This document shows, in pieces, positions 1-5,927 of a stretch of 6,863 bases of DNA. Both the position numbers and the translations under genes were made by a program. Positions within the stretch are counted from its first letter, which is position 1. Every line of letters begins with the position of its first letter. The DNA is taken from contig JAPKYY010000155.1 in NCBI GenBank assembly GCA_026394095.1, positions 1 to 6,863 of the forward strand, written 5' to 3'. The stretch is from Acidobacteriota bacterium (GTDB taxonomy: Bacteria > Acidobacteriota > Terriglobia > Bryobacterales > Bryobacteraceae). The notes under the pieces were generated by a model. That model was not told the DNA's origin and ran no database searches. It worked only from the letters and a program-made list of their open reading frames with translations.

Positions 1-172
1 GACTGCGCCAGAAACGGTCTCTGGTTTCGCGAGCATATTTTTCGCGTTCGACGCCAAAAAAACTACAGTCGGTGTGATTTTCCAAATTGACTGGGTCTTG
101 TTCCTGAGCGCCTAAAAAGACCGCTACCAGACCCGCAGTGAATATGGATGCAAACAGCTTAATGCGATTCAT
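1..172 (-). CDS. N-terminal fragment of an exported protein (runs off left edge)
   Basis: An open frame of 57 codons runs from ATG at 172-170 to the window edge without a stop. The start has a G-rich ribosome-binding stretch (GGGG, complement of 179-182) at 6 bases spacing. The protein begins MNRIKLFASIFTAGLVAVFL and then GAQ. This is a typical Sec signal peptide, with Lys/Arg in the first five residues, about 16 hydrophobic residues and likely cleavage near Ala22. There is no lipobox cysteine at the cleavage site, so it should be periplasmic, outer-membrane or secreted rather than a lipoprotein. The mature start is acidic and contains one cysteine (Cys36) before FFG and a charged Arg/Glu/Lys-rich stretch. 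I cannot name the family from 57 residues. Similar N-termini seem familiar from large acidobacterial exported proteins of the DUF1549/DUF1553 kind, but that is an unverified recollection. The gene is divergent from the helicase gene. Confidence 0.7.
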   Translation of the reverse strand, partial: MNRIKLFASIFTAGLVAVFLGAQEQDPVNLENHTDCSFFGVEREKYARETRDRFWRS

Positions 173-274
173 TTTTATCCCCGTGATGACTATAACCCGA
201 TCCATAAAATAAGTTGCTGGCCCTAAGGTGTTTTCTAGTACCACCTAAGGTGCCCCTGAGAGAGACAATAAGGT
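173..274. promoter_or_regulatory. Divergent intergenic region between the exported-protein gene and the helicase gene
   Basis: This 102-bp gap must carry the promoters of two genes that start in opposite directions. On the plus strand TAAAAT (205-210) is a fair -10 element but has no convincing -35 at 16-18 bp. On the minus strand TTATAG (complement of 190-195) is a possible -10 for the left gene. If 205-210 is used, transcription would begin near 217, directly before the repeated word at 222-252, which is a usual place for a repressor site. The promoter assignments are weak; that the region is regulatory follows from gene orientation. Confidence 0.45.
222..252. repeat. Two copies of CCTAAGGTG, 22 bp apart: candidate operator
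   Basis: CCTAAGGTG occurs at 222-230 and again at 244-252, an exact 9-base match spaced 22 bp start to start, about two helical turns. The second copy is the right part of an 11-base odd palindrome, CACCT-A-AGGTG (242-252). The first copy keeps CCT-A-AGG with the outer pair broken. The arms AGGTG (226-230) and CACCT (242-246) can also pair with each other around an 11-base loop. Two palindromic words on the same helical face just ahead of a DNA-repair-type helicase gene would suit a repressor dimer pair. The binding protein is unknown. Confidence 0.4.
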
Positions 275-2209
275 TTGGCTTCTTCTGTTCGCGATTTCTT
301 CTCCGCCCGTGGCATTCTCTCAAAGGTCCATCCGAAATTTGAATTTCGCGAGGGGCAGCTTGAGATGGCGCAGGCTGTGGCGTCGGCGATGGAAGAGCAC
401 AAGCATCTCGTTGTTGAAGCCGGCACCGGCACCGGCAAGACGATGGCCTACCTGATTCCGGCAATCCTGAGCAACAAGCGGGTAGTGGTTTCGACGGGTA
501 CGAAGAATCTGCAGGAGCAGTTGTTCTTCAAGGACATCCCGATGCTGGAGACGGTGTTTGGGCGGCCGCTTAAGGTGACCTACATGAAGGGTCGGGCGAA
601 TTACGCTTGCCGTCAGAAGGTGGATGAGGCGGCGCGGGCAGAAACAGCCTGGCTTGAGGGCATGGGCGAGGTGAGCGACTTCCGGATCATTCGCGACTGG
701 ATGCCGCAGACGGAAATGGGAGATCGCAGCGAGTTGCGGAGCTTGCCCGAGAGCTCGCCGGTATGGATGAAGCTCGACGCGAGGCGGGAGCGCTGTACGG
801 GGCAGAAGTGCGGGCACTTCGAGAATTGCTTTATTACATCGATGATGCGGCGCGCAGCTGATTCGGACATCATCATCGTCAATCATCATCTGTTCTTTGC
901 CGACCTGGCCGTGAAGCAGGAGGATTTTGGCGGGATCATCCCGAAGTACGATGCGGTGATCTTTGACGAGGCGCATGAGATTGAGGATGTAGTGGGCCAA
1001 TACTTTGGCGGGAGTGTTTCGAATCTACAGGTGCAAGATCTGGCCCGCGATGTATTAGAGCTGTCGCGGCGGAAAGAGTTTCATACGAACTCGATTGAAG
1101 AACTGGTGCGAAGTGCAGTTGCAGCTTGCGAGCGCTTCTTCGGGTTGTTTGGTGAGGCGGATGGGCGGTCGAGCTTTCGCGAGCACGCAGCGTTTCTGGA
1201 GGAATTCGGAGAGGATTATGCAGCGGCTGTGGCGGCGCTGGAGATGATGGCCACGCAGTTGCAGTTGGTAGAGGGGGCGGTGGATGAGGTGATTCCCCTG
1301 CACCGCCGGGCGAAGAGTTTGCAGGAGGGAATGAAGTTCTTTCTCGAATCGAAAGACCCGCGATTTGTGTTCTGGGTGGAGCGCCGTGGGAGGGGCACAC
1401 ATCTGCAGGCGACACCGATTGATGTGTCTTCGATTTTGACTGAGAAGCTCTTTGACGAAGTGCCTTCGACGATTCTGACGTCGGCAACGCTTGCCGTGGC
1501 TGGCGACTTTGATTTCTTGAAGAAGCGGTTGGGCATTCCGAGTGCGCGGACGCTGGTTGTCGATAGCCCCTTTGACTTTCAGAAGCAGGCGTTGCTGTAT
1601 ATCCCGCAGCACATGCCAGACCCGCGAAATGCCAGCTTTACGCTGCAGGCGGCACGGGAGATTGTGAAGCTATTGCAGCTGAGTAAGGGGCGGGCCTTCT
1701 GTTTGTTTACGAGCTATTCGCAGATGCGGGCGGTGTACGAGCGGGTGTCGCTGGAGATAGAGTATCCGTTGTTGTTGCAGGGGACCAAGCCCCGGCACGT
1801 GTTGCTTGATGAGTTTCGTGGGACGCCGAATGCGGTGCTGTTTGCGACGAGCTCTTTCTGGCAGGGAGTGGATGTGCAGGGGGATCAATTGTCGATGGTG
1901 ATTATCGATAAGCTGCCGTTTGCGGTGCCGACAGATCCGGTGGTGCAGGCACGGTCGAATCAAGTGCAGGAGATGGGCGGGAAGCCGTTTTTCGATTATC
2001 AGATTCCGCAGGCGGCGATTGCGCTGAAGCAGGGCTTTGGACGGCTGATCCGGGCCAAGAGCGACCGGGGGGTGCTGGTGCTGCTCGATACGCGGATTAC
2101 GGCACAGAAGTATGGGCAGATCTTCTTTGATTCCCTACCGGATTACGGGTTTACAACGGAGTTGGCCGATGTCGAGCAGTTCTTTGGAAAGCAAAACCCG
2201 AAGAAATAA
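275..2209 (+). CDS. dinG: XPD-like Fe-S ATP-dependent DNA helicase, DinG/YoaA family
   Basis: A superfamily 2 helicase of 644 residues with all landmarks of the XPD/DinG group: Walker A GTGTGKT (50-56), the DEAH box (231-234), VNHHLF (202-207), TSATL (402-406), GVDVQG (531-536) and motif VI QGFGRLIR (586-593). Four cysteines (112, 174, 179, 185) lie between motifs I and II with the spacing expected of a 4Fe-4S cluster. Family members unwind DNA 5'-3' and act on R-loops, D-loops and forked or damaged DNA. There is no N-terminal exonuclease domain as in some Firmicute DinG proteins, and the length is closer to E. coli YoaA than to DinG, so the YoaA branch is possible. The start is TTG at 275. 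An in-frame TAA at 269-271 excludes any earlier start, the next in-frame ATG is 30 codons in, and GAGAG at 260-264 gives a 10-base spacing. Codon use favours G-ending codons (ttg, gtg, cgg, gcg), unlike the C-ending preference of the genes downstream. Confidence 0.93.
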   Translation: MASSVRDFFSARGILSKVHPKFEFREGQLEMAQAVASAMEEHKHLVVEAGTGTGKTMAYLIPAILSNKRVVVSTGTKNLQEQLFFKDIPMLETVFGRPLKVTYMKGRANYACRQKVDEAARAETAWLEGMGEVSDFRIIRDWMPQTEMGDRSELRSLPESSPVWMKLDARRERCTGQKCGHFENCFITSMMRRAADSDIIIVNHHLFFADLAVKQEDFGGIIPKYDAVIFDEAHEIEDVVGQYFGGSVSNLQVQDLARDVLELSRRKEFHTNSIEELVRSAVAACERFFGLFGEADGRSSFREHAAFLEEFGEDYAAAVAALEMMATQLQLVEGAVDEVIPLHRRAKSLQEGMKFFLESKDPRFVFWVERRGRGTHLQATPIDVSSILTEKLFDEVPSTILTSATLAVAGDFDFLKKRLGIPSARTLVVDSPFDFQKQALLYIPQHMPDPRNASFTLQAAREIVKLLQLSKGRAFCLFTSYSQMRAVYERVSLEIEYPLLLQGTKPRHVLLDEFRGTPNAVLFATSSFWQGVDVQGDQLSMVIIDKLPFAVPTDPVVQARSNQVQEMGGKPFFDYQIPQAAIALKQGFGRLIRAKSDRGVLVLLDTRITAQKYGQIFFDSLPDYGFTTELADVEQFFGKQNPKK

Positions 2210-2299
2210 AAGTTTTCGTACTTTTAGCCCATTACTTTTGTCCCAGCTCTCAAGTTTTTTCGAATCTGTCCGATGAGTTGCTTTGAGGATAAATGTCGA
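2210..2299 (+). other. Gap between dinG and the small downstream gene; no terminator seen
   Basis: This 90-bp stretch is AT-rich with T-runs (for example 2255-2260) but has no stem followed by a U-tract, so I see no intrinsic terminator after dinG. TTGTCC at 2238-2243 is a possible -35 but no good -10 lies 17 bp on. Read-through from dinG into the next two genes is therefore possible but not shown. Confidence 0.35.
2285..2289 (+). promoter_or_regulatory. Ribosome-binding site GAGGA that decides the start of the next gene
   Basis: GAGGA lies 10 bases before ATG at 2300. The earlier in-frame ATG at 2273 has no purine-rich stretch before it (AATCTGTCCG), so the later start is preferred. The site would lie inside the coding region if 2273 were used. 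Confidence 0.6.
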
Positions 2300-2629
2300 A
2301 TGGCCCTTGTGTATGACCCCAACAAACATGACATCGAAATCGTACACGCGCAATTCAACAGGCTCATGAACGAATTGATTAAGGGTGCCATCAACCGCAA
2401 CACGTTTCAGGCTTGGGAAATTGAGCTGATGCTCGACATCCAGGCGGCGGATTTCGGCGACACACCTCAAAAAGAAATGCTCAAGCGCTACCAGAAGGCA
2501 GTGCAGCGTTCTTACGATAAGGGTGTCAAGATGCCGATCAAGCTCTCTGAGTACATTGACAGCCTCAAGACGCGCCGGGTGGCCAATGCTGCAGCCCGCG
2601 AAGAAGTTGCCAGCCAAATCGCCAGCTAA
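2300..2629 (+). CDS. Small conserved-looking protein of unknown function
   Basis: The frame encodes 109 residues from ATG 2300 (118 if the poorer ATG at 2273 is used). It begins MALVYDPNKHD and is rich in charged and amphipathic segments. Most of it should be alpha-helical: about residues 10-30, 35-50, 56-72 and 81-105. There is no signal peptide, membrane segment, cysteine or recognisable catalytic motif in the 109-residue form. It therefore looks like a soluble cytoplasmic helical protein, perhaps an adaptor or nucleic-acid-associated protein. The C-terminus is Ala/Arg-rich. I believe close relatives exist as hypothetical proteins in other Acidobacteria, but cannot verify that here. It lies on the same strand as dinG and ends 17 bp before yggX, so co-transcription with yggX is likely. 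Its coding character is supported by the good ribosome-binding site and by sensible protein composition. Confidence 0.8.
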   Translation: MALVYDPNKHDIEIVHAQFNRLMNELIKGAINRNTFQAWEIELMLDIQAADFGDTPQKEMLKRYQKAVQRSYDKGVKMPIKLSEYIDSLKTRRVANAAAREEVASQIAS

Positions 2630-2646
2630 ACCGCTATTCTAGAAGC

Positions 2647-2934
2647 ATGAGTGATTCGGCCGAACGAACGGTCTTCTGCGTAAAATTGCAAAAAGAATTG
2701 CCGGCCCTGAAGGAAGTTCCCTTCGATGGCCATCCCCTCGGACAGCGCATTTTTGAGAATGTCTCCCAGGATGCCTGGAAGCAATGGGTGGAGCACATGA
2801 AGATGCTCATGAATGAATACCGGTTGAACCTCGGCACAGCCGAAGCCCAGCAGTTCATTCTGGACCAGATGGAAAAATACTTCTTCGGCGAAGGCTCACA
2901 GGCTCCGCCGGACTTTGTAGCTCCAACTCACTAG
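2647..2934 (+). CDS. yggX: Probable Fe(II)-trafficking / Fe-S oxidative damage protection protein
   Basis: A 95-residue protein that aligns by eye along its length with E. coli YggX. The N-terminal RTVFCVKLQ matches RTIFCTFLQ and carries the single conserved cysteine (Cys11 here). LGQRIFENVSQDAWKQW matches LGKRIYNEISKEAWAQW, and the MLMNEYRLNL, AEAQQFILDQM and YFFGEG segments follow in the same order. YggX is a small cytoplasmic protein that helps protect Fe-S clusters from oxidative damage and may carry Fe(II). Family length is about 90 residues, so this is complete, with about four extra residues before the conserved start. The ribosome-binding site is poor: AGAAG ends one base before the ATG, so translation may depend on the upstream gene, whose stop is 17 bp away. 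The neighbouring Fe-S helicase makes an iron/Fe-S theme plausible, though that is inference. The stop codon overlaps that of the opposing ATPase gene. Confidence 0.93.
   Translation: MSDSAERTVFCVKLQKELPALKEVPFDGHPLGQRIFENVSQDAWKQWVEHMKMLMNEYRLNLGTAEAQQFILDQMEKYFFGEGSQAPPDFVAPTH
2931..2934. other. CTAG stop-stop overlap between yggX and the ATPase gene
   Basis: TAG (2932-2934) ends yggX on the plus strand. The complement of 2931-2933 is TAG on the minus strand and ends the ATPase gene. The two genes therefore overlap by four bases in a palindrome, leaving no intergenic space. No stem-loop terminator is visible close to either side. Confidence 0.9.
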
Positions 2935-4283
2935 TCTTTTGCGAAGTAGAGGTTGACGGCTCGCTCCAGGTCTTCATGGCTAGCCTGAACCGCGCGGTGC
3001 TCATATCTGCTGATCGAGATCAGGAGATTGCAAATATCCATCGGATAACACGCGCGAAGATACTCGCGCCCATCCTGAAGGCATAGGGTGCGCAAGAACT
3101 CCGGAGCATCGTCGGCATAAGGCACTTCTCGTGAACGGAAGACGCGCTGGAAGATCTGATCGAAGACGTATGGATCTACTGGCTCGATGAGAATCTTGTT
3201 CTGGATACGACGCAGGAAGGCCTCGTCGGCCAGATCGGACGGGTCGAGGTTGGTAGAAAACACAACCATCATGTCGAATGGAATCTGGAACTTCACGCCA
3301 TAGCGAAGGCTGAGGTAATCCACACGCCGGTCCAGCGGGACAATCCAGCGGTTCAAAAGGTCGCGCGGGCTGATCAACTGACGTCCAAAGTCGTCAATGA
3401 TGAAGATGCCATTGTTGGCTTTCATCTGAAGTGGTGCCGCATAGATGCCTGAGGCATCGTCCAGCCTGAGTTCGAGCATGTTTGGCACCAGTTCGCCACC
3501 GACAACAATGCAAGGCCGCTTGCAGAGGATCCAGCGCGGATCAATCTCAGGGTCATCCATCTCAATTCGCTGGTGAACCACCGGGTCGTAGAGCTGGATT
3601 ACCTGATTGTCGACTTCGACGGCGTAAGGCATCAGGATTCCGTCCTGGTAGACACGCAACATGCGTTCGGCGATCGAAGTTTTGCCGTTACCAGAGGGCC
3701 CGTACAAGAAAATCGAATTTTGACTGATTAGGGCTGGGCCTAATTGATCGAGCAGACGATCAGGAACAATCAAGTCGCTGAAGGCCATTCGGAGAGTCCG
3801 CCGGTCGACGAAAACCTTGGCCGACTGGAGTTTGGTAGCGGCGACATAATCTTTGAGCGATACGGGGGCGGCGCTGGCGTACTGCACGATAGCAAAACGG
3901 TCGCTGGCCAGTGCCCGGCCGGCCTGACTGAGCACAAAGGAATAGTCGTTGCCGATCATGCCTTTGACTTCAATCAGTTGCTGCGCACGTAAATGCTTGA
4001 AAACAATATCAATAATTGATACAGAGAGTTTCAGCGTCTGACTGAGACTGCTGAGCGAACTGAAGCCCTCCAGCAGCAGTCGTCGCAACACAAGGTCTGT
4101 AACGTAGCCTTGGGAGAGCCCGAGATCGTCGAAGTTTTCGGGGATTGCAGGTGCAAAGCGGTTCAAACCTGGCCCACCCAGCCCCGGCTCCAGACTCGCC
4201 AGCCCTTGCAAACTGCCACTGGTCGAAGTGCTCTTTTGTGCAATGCTGCCAAGGCTGCTGAGGCTGCTGGTAAATGTACCCAT
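2931..4283 (-). CDS. AAA ATPase with N-terminal winged-helix-like domain, role unknown
   Basis: The protein has 450 residues from ATG 4283. Residues 1-50 are a Ser/Gly/Leu-rich, probably disordered leader. Residues about 52-125 resemble a winged-helix domain, followed by a linker and an AAA core. The core shows Walker A GPSGNGKT (195-202), Walker B FIIDDFGR (294-301), sensor 1 FSTNLDP with Asn345, and an arginine-finger-like FLRRI (Arg358/Arg359). The usual Walker B glutamate is Asp298. No signal peptide or membrane segment is seen, so it should be cytoplasmic. It looks like a full-length member of a widespread bacterial ATPase family usually annotated only as ATP-binding protein; substrate and partner are unknown. 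It is not a PilB/GspE-type secretion ATPase. A GTG at 4340 would add 19 residues but would leave only 15 bp to the divergent secretin start and no room for promoters, so ATG 4283 is preferred, although its ribosome-binding site is weak. The divergent secretin is the most suggestive neighbour. Confidence 0.85.
   Translation of the reverse strand: MGTFTSSLSSLGSIAQKSTSTSGSLQGLASLEPGLGGPGLNRFAPAIPENFDDLGLSQGYVTDLVLRRLLLEGFSSLSSLSQTLKLSVSIIDIVFKHLRAQQLIEVKGMIGNDYSFVLSQAGRALASDRFAIVQYASAAPVSLKDYVAATKLQSAKVFVDRRTLRMAFSDLIVPDRLLDQLGPALISQNSIFLYGPSGNGKTSIAERMLRVYQDGILMPYAVEVDNQVIQLYDPVVHQRIEMDDPEIDPRWILCKRPCIVVGGELVPNMLELRLDDASGIYAAPLQMKANNGIFIIDDFGRQLISPRDLLNRWIVPLDRRVDYLSLRYGVKFQIPFDMMVVFSTNLDPSDLADEAFLRRIQNKILIEPVDPYVFDQIFQRVFRSREVPYADDAPEFLRTLCLQDGREYLRACYPMDICNLLISISRYEHRAVQASHEDLERAVNLYFAKD
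4252..4269 (-). repeat. Tandem 9-bp repeat in the ATPase leader (Ser-Ser-Leu twice)
   Basis: AGGCTGCTG occurs twice without a gap (4252-4260 and 4261-4269). On the coding strand this gives Ser-Ser-Leu-Ser-Ser-Leu close to the N-terminus. The same six residues recur in the winged-helix region (about residues 75-80), there with different codons. The tandem copy is a possible slippage site inside the low-complexity leader. Confidence 0.6.
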
Positions 4284-4355
4284 GCGCGGATAATCGGTTG
4301 TATACCTGAGAAAGTTTATGCACGAAGGCCGCTTCGCCACCGTCTTCTCTTATGG
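4284..4355. promoter_or_regulatory. Divergent intergenic region between ATPase and secretin genes
   Basis: These 72 bp separate two genes that start back to back, so both promoters should lie here or overlap the gene starts. GTATAC (4300-4305) is a palindrome usable as a -10 on either strand, but no convincing -35 accompanies it. A perfect 5-bp stem, CGAAG (4323-4327) with CTTCG (4332-4336) around GCCG, would lie in the secretin leader about 20 bases before its ATG. No good ribosome-binding site precedes either ATG: the secretin start follows a pyrimidine-rich run, CTTCTCTTATGG. Confidence 0.4.
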
Positions 4356-5927
4356 ATGCGGCTTATTGTCATATTCATCGCAACCCTCTGTGCCGCCCAG
4401 GATTCCCCCTTCGCCGATTCGAATTCGCTGGCCTGGCGGGCACAGGCCTTTGAGGAACAGGGCCAGATCACGCAGGCTTACCTGCTTTACAGTCAGGCGG
4501 CGATGATTGATTCAAAAAACACCTTTGCCGCCGGTAAGGCAGCTCAGTTGCGGACTAAGGCGCTGGAGAATGTCCGGCTGGCTCCCACAGTTGCCGCCGA
4601 AACCGCCGCCCCCCTGCAGCAGATTAGCGAACAGGACATGCGTGATATCTCTCGCCTGCTGCCGCCGCCAGCGCTGTTGCCAAAGACAGACCGCATTACC
4701 CTTTCCCTTACCAGTGATGCAAAAGCAATTTACACGAAACTGTTCACCCATTTCGGCATCGACGTTCTTTTCGATGGCGACTACGACAATGCAACCCAGC
4801 GCACGGTAAGGCTCGAAGACGCCAGCTTCGACGAGGCGATCTACATTACCAACCTGGCGACAAACTCTTTCGTCAACCCGATCTCGGAAAAACTTGCCAT
4901 GGTGATCCGCGACAACGATCAGAAGCGGCGCGACCAGGAACGCACGGTAGCCATCACATTGCCGATTGACACGGCTATCTCGTCGCCCGAGGCGCAAGAA
5001 CTTGGCCGTGCCATCCAGCAGACCTTCGAACTCCAGCGTGTCTCGATCGATACTGTCCGCGGGATGATGCTGATCCGGGACAGATGGTCCAAGGTGAAAC
5101 TGGCCCAGCTGGCGCTTTCGCAACTACTGCAACTCCGCGGCCAGGTCTCCCTTGATGTGGAATTCTTTGAGGTCGCCGAGCAATCCAATCTCAGCTTCGG
5201 CTTTTCGCTCCCCACTTCAAGTCAACTCGTCCCGTTAGTCAAACGCCCCAATCTGATTCCAGCCACAATCAATGGCTTCAAGAACCTGCTCACCTTTGGA
5301 GGCGGAACAACGCTCTTCGGCCTTGGCGTTACCAGTGCCAACCTCTTTGCCAGCATGACCTACTCGAAGACCCAGAGCCTGTATGAGACTCAAATTCGCG
5401 CCCTCGACGGGCTGCCCGCCACGGTTCATATCGGGGACCGCTACCCAATCATCACTCAAACCACCAGCTTTGGGGCTTCCACCTCGGCGAACTCGCTGGC
5501 TACAGCTCCTCAGATCCAGTTTGAAGATCTGGGGCTAACGGTGAAGATCACGCCGCACATGCACGGCAATGGCGAGATTAGTCTCGAAGTGGATTCCGAG
5601 TTCAAGGTTCTTACCGGGCAGACGAATAACAACATCCCGGTTATCGCCAATAGAAAGTACACGGGAACAGTTCGTCTGAAACAGGGAGAATGGGCGGTGG
5701 CAGCAGGACTTGTTACCCAAAACGAATCGATCAACCGAAGCGGACTGGCCGGCATTTCCCGGATCCCGATTCTCGGCGCTGCGCTGTCTACGAATGGGAA
5801 TGATCGTCAAATCGGCCAGACTCTTTTGGTGATTCGCCCCCGTATCATCGGTACGGTCGCCTCAGACCAACCCGCCCGCGCACTCTTCACCGGCCCGGAA
5901 ACCAAGTTCCTGGCCCCGACACACTAG
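4356..5927 (+). CDS. Secretin-family outer-membrane channel protein (type II/III secretion or type IV pilus type)
   Basis: The protein has 523 residues from ATG 4356. It starts with a short signal peptide (MRLIVIFIATLCAA, likely cleaved before Gln15); the cysteine there does not sit in a proper lipobox. Residues about 24-70 resemble a TPR-type helical hairpin and are followed by an Ala/Pro-rich linker. Residues about 113-185 look like an STN/N0-type domain and 197-262 like a second N-domain. The secretin barrel covers about 263-500, with IGDRYP (359-364), RLKQGEWAVAAGL (440-452) and SRIPILG (468-474), the usual C-terminal secretin features. Secretins form large outer-membrane rings for export of folded proteins or pili. 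It is shorter than GspD and has fewer N-domains. The frame is open further upstream (from 4110), but that part is antisense to the ATPase gene and the signal peptide marks the true start. No pilin, inner-membrane platform or GspE-like gene is visible here, so its system is unknown. Confidence 0.9.
   Translation: MRLIVIFIATLCAAQDSPFADSNSLAWRAQAFEEQGQITQAYLLYSQAAMIDSKNTFAAGKAAQLRTKALENVRLAPTVAAETAAPLQQISEQDMRDISRLLPPPALLPKTDRITLSLTSDAKAIYTKLFTHFGIDVLFDGDYDNATQRTVRLEDASFDEAIYITNLATNSFVNPISEKLAMVIRDNDQKRRDQERTVAITLPIDTAISSPEAQELGRAIQQTFELQRVSIDTVRGMMLIRDRWSKVKLAQLALSQLLQLRGQVSLDVEFFEVAEQSNLSFGFSLPTSSQLVPLVKRPNLIPATINGFKNLLTFGGGTTLFGLGVTSANLFASMTYSKTQSLYETQIRALDGLPATVHIGDRYPIITQTTSFGASTSANSLATAPQIQFEDLGLTVKITPHMHGNGEISLEVDSEFKVLTGQTNNNIPVIANRKYTGTVRLKQGEWAVAAGLVTQNESINRSGLAGISRIPILGAALSTNGNDRQIGQTLLVIRPRIIGTVASDQPARALFTGPETKFLAPTH
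5924..5927. other. CTAG stop-stop overlap between the secretin gene and hspR
   Basis: TAG at 5925-5927 ends the secretin gene, and the complement of 5924-5926 ends hspR. The junction repeats the arrangement at 2931-2934, including the same eight-base context CACTAGTC (5922-5929 and 2929-2936). Confidence 0.9.

Noticed and set aside
320..1487. Long minus-strand open frames inside the helicase gene (for example 320-1000 and 936-1487)
   Set aside because: They are antisense to a full-length helicase with all motifs, and their translations are Arg/His/Pro/Ser-rich without domain features; shadow frames in GC-rich DNA.
2273..2299. Earlier ATG (2273) for the small protein
   Set aside because: No ribosome-binding site precedes it, while GAGGA is well placed for ATG 2300; the extra nine residues would encode the binding site itself.
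4284..4340. GTG start at 4340 for the ATPase
   Set aside because: It would leave 15 bp to the divergent secretin start, has no good ribosome-binding site and adds 19 residues without visible pattern. It cannot be fully excluded.
4110..4355. Upstream extension of the secretin frame
   Set aside because: This part is antisense to the ATPase gene or intergenic, has no membrane or domain character, and the signal peptide starting at 4356 marks the real N-terminus.
4512..5123. Minus-strand open frame of 203 codons within the secretin gene
   Set aside because: Antisense to a well-supported secretin; the translation shows no recognisable domain and starts without a ribosome-binding site.
5385..5400. 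ACTCAAA-like half of a HAIR operator
   Set aside because: Only one imperfect half-site, inside the secretin coding region, with no partner half at 7-base spacing.
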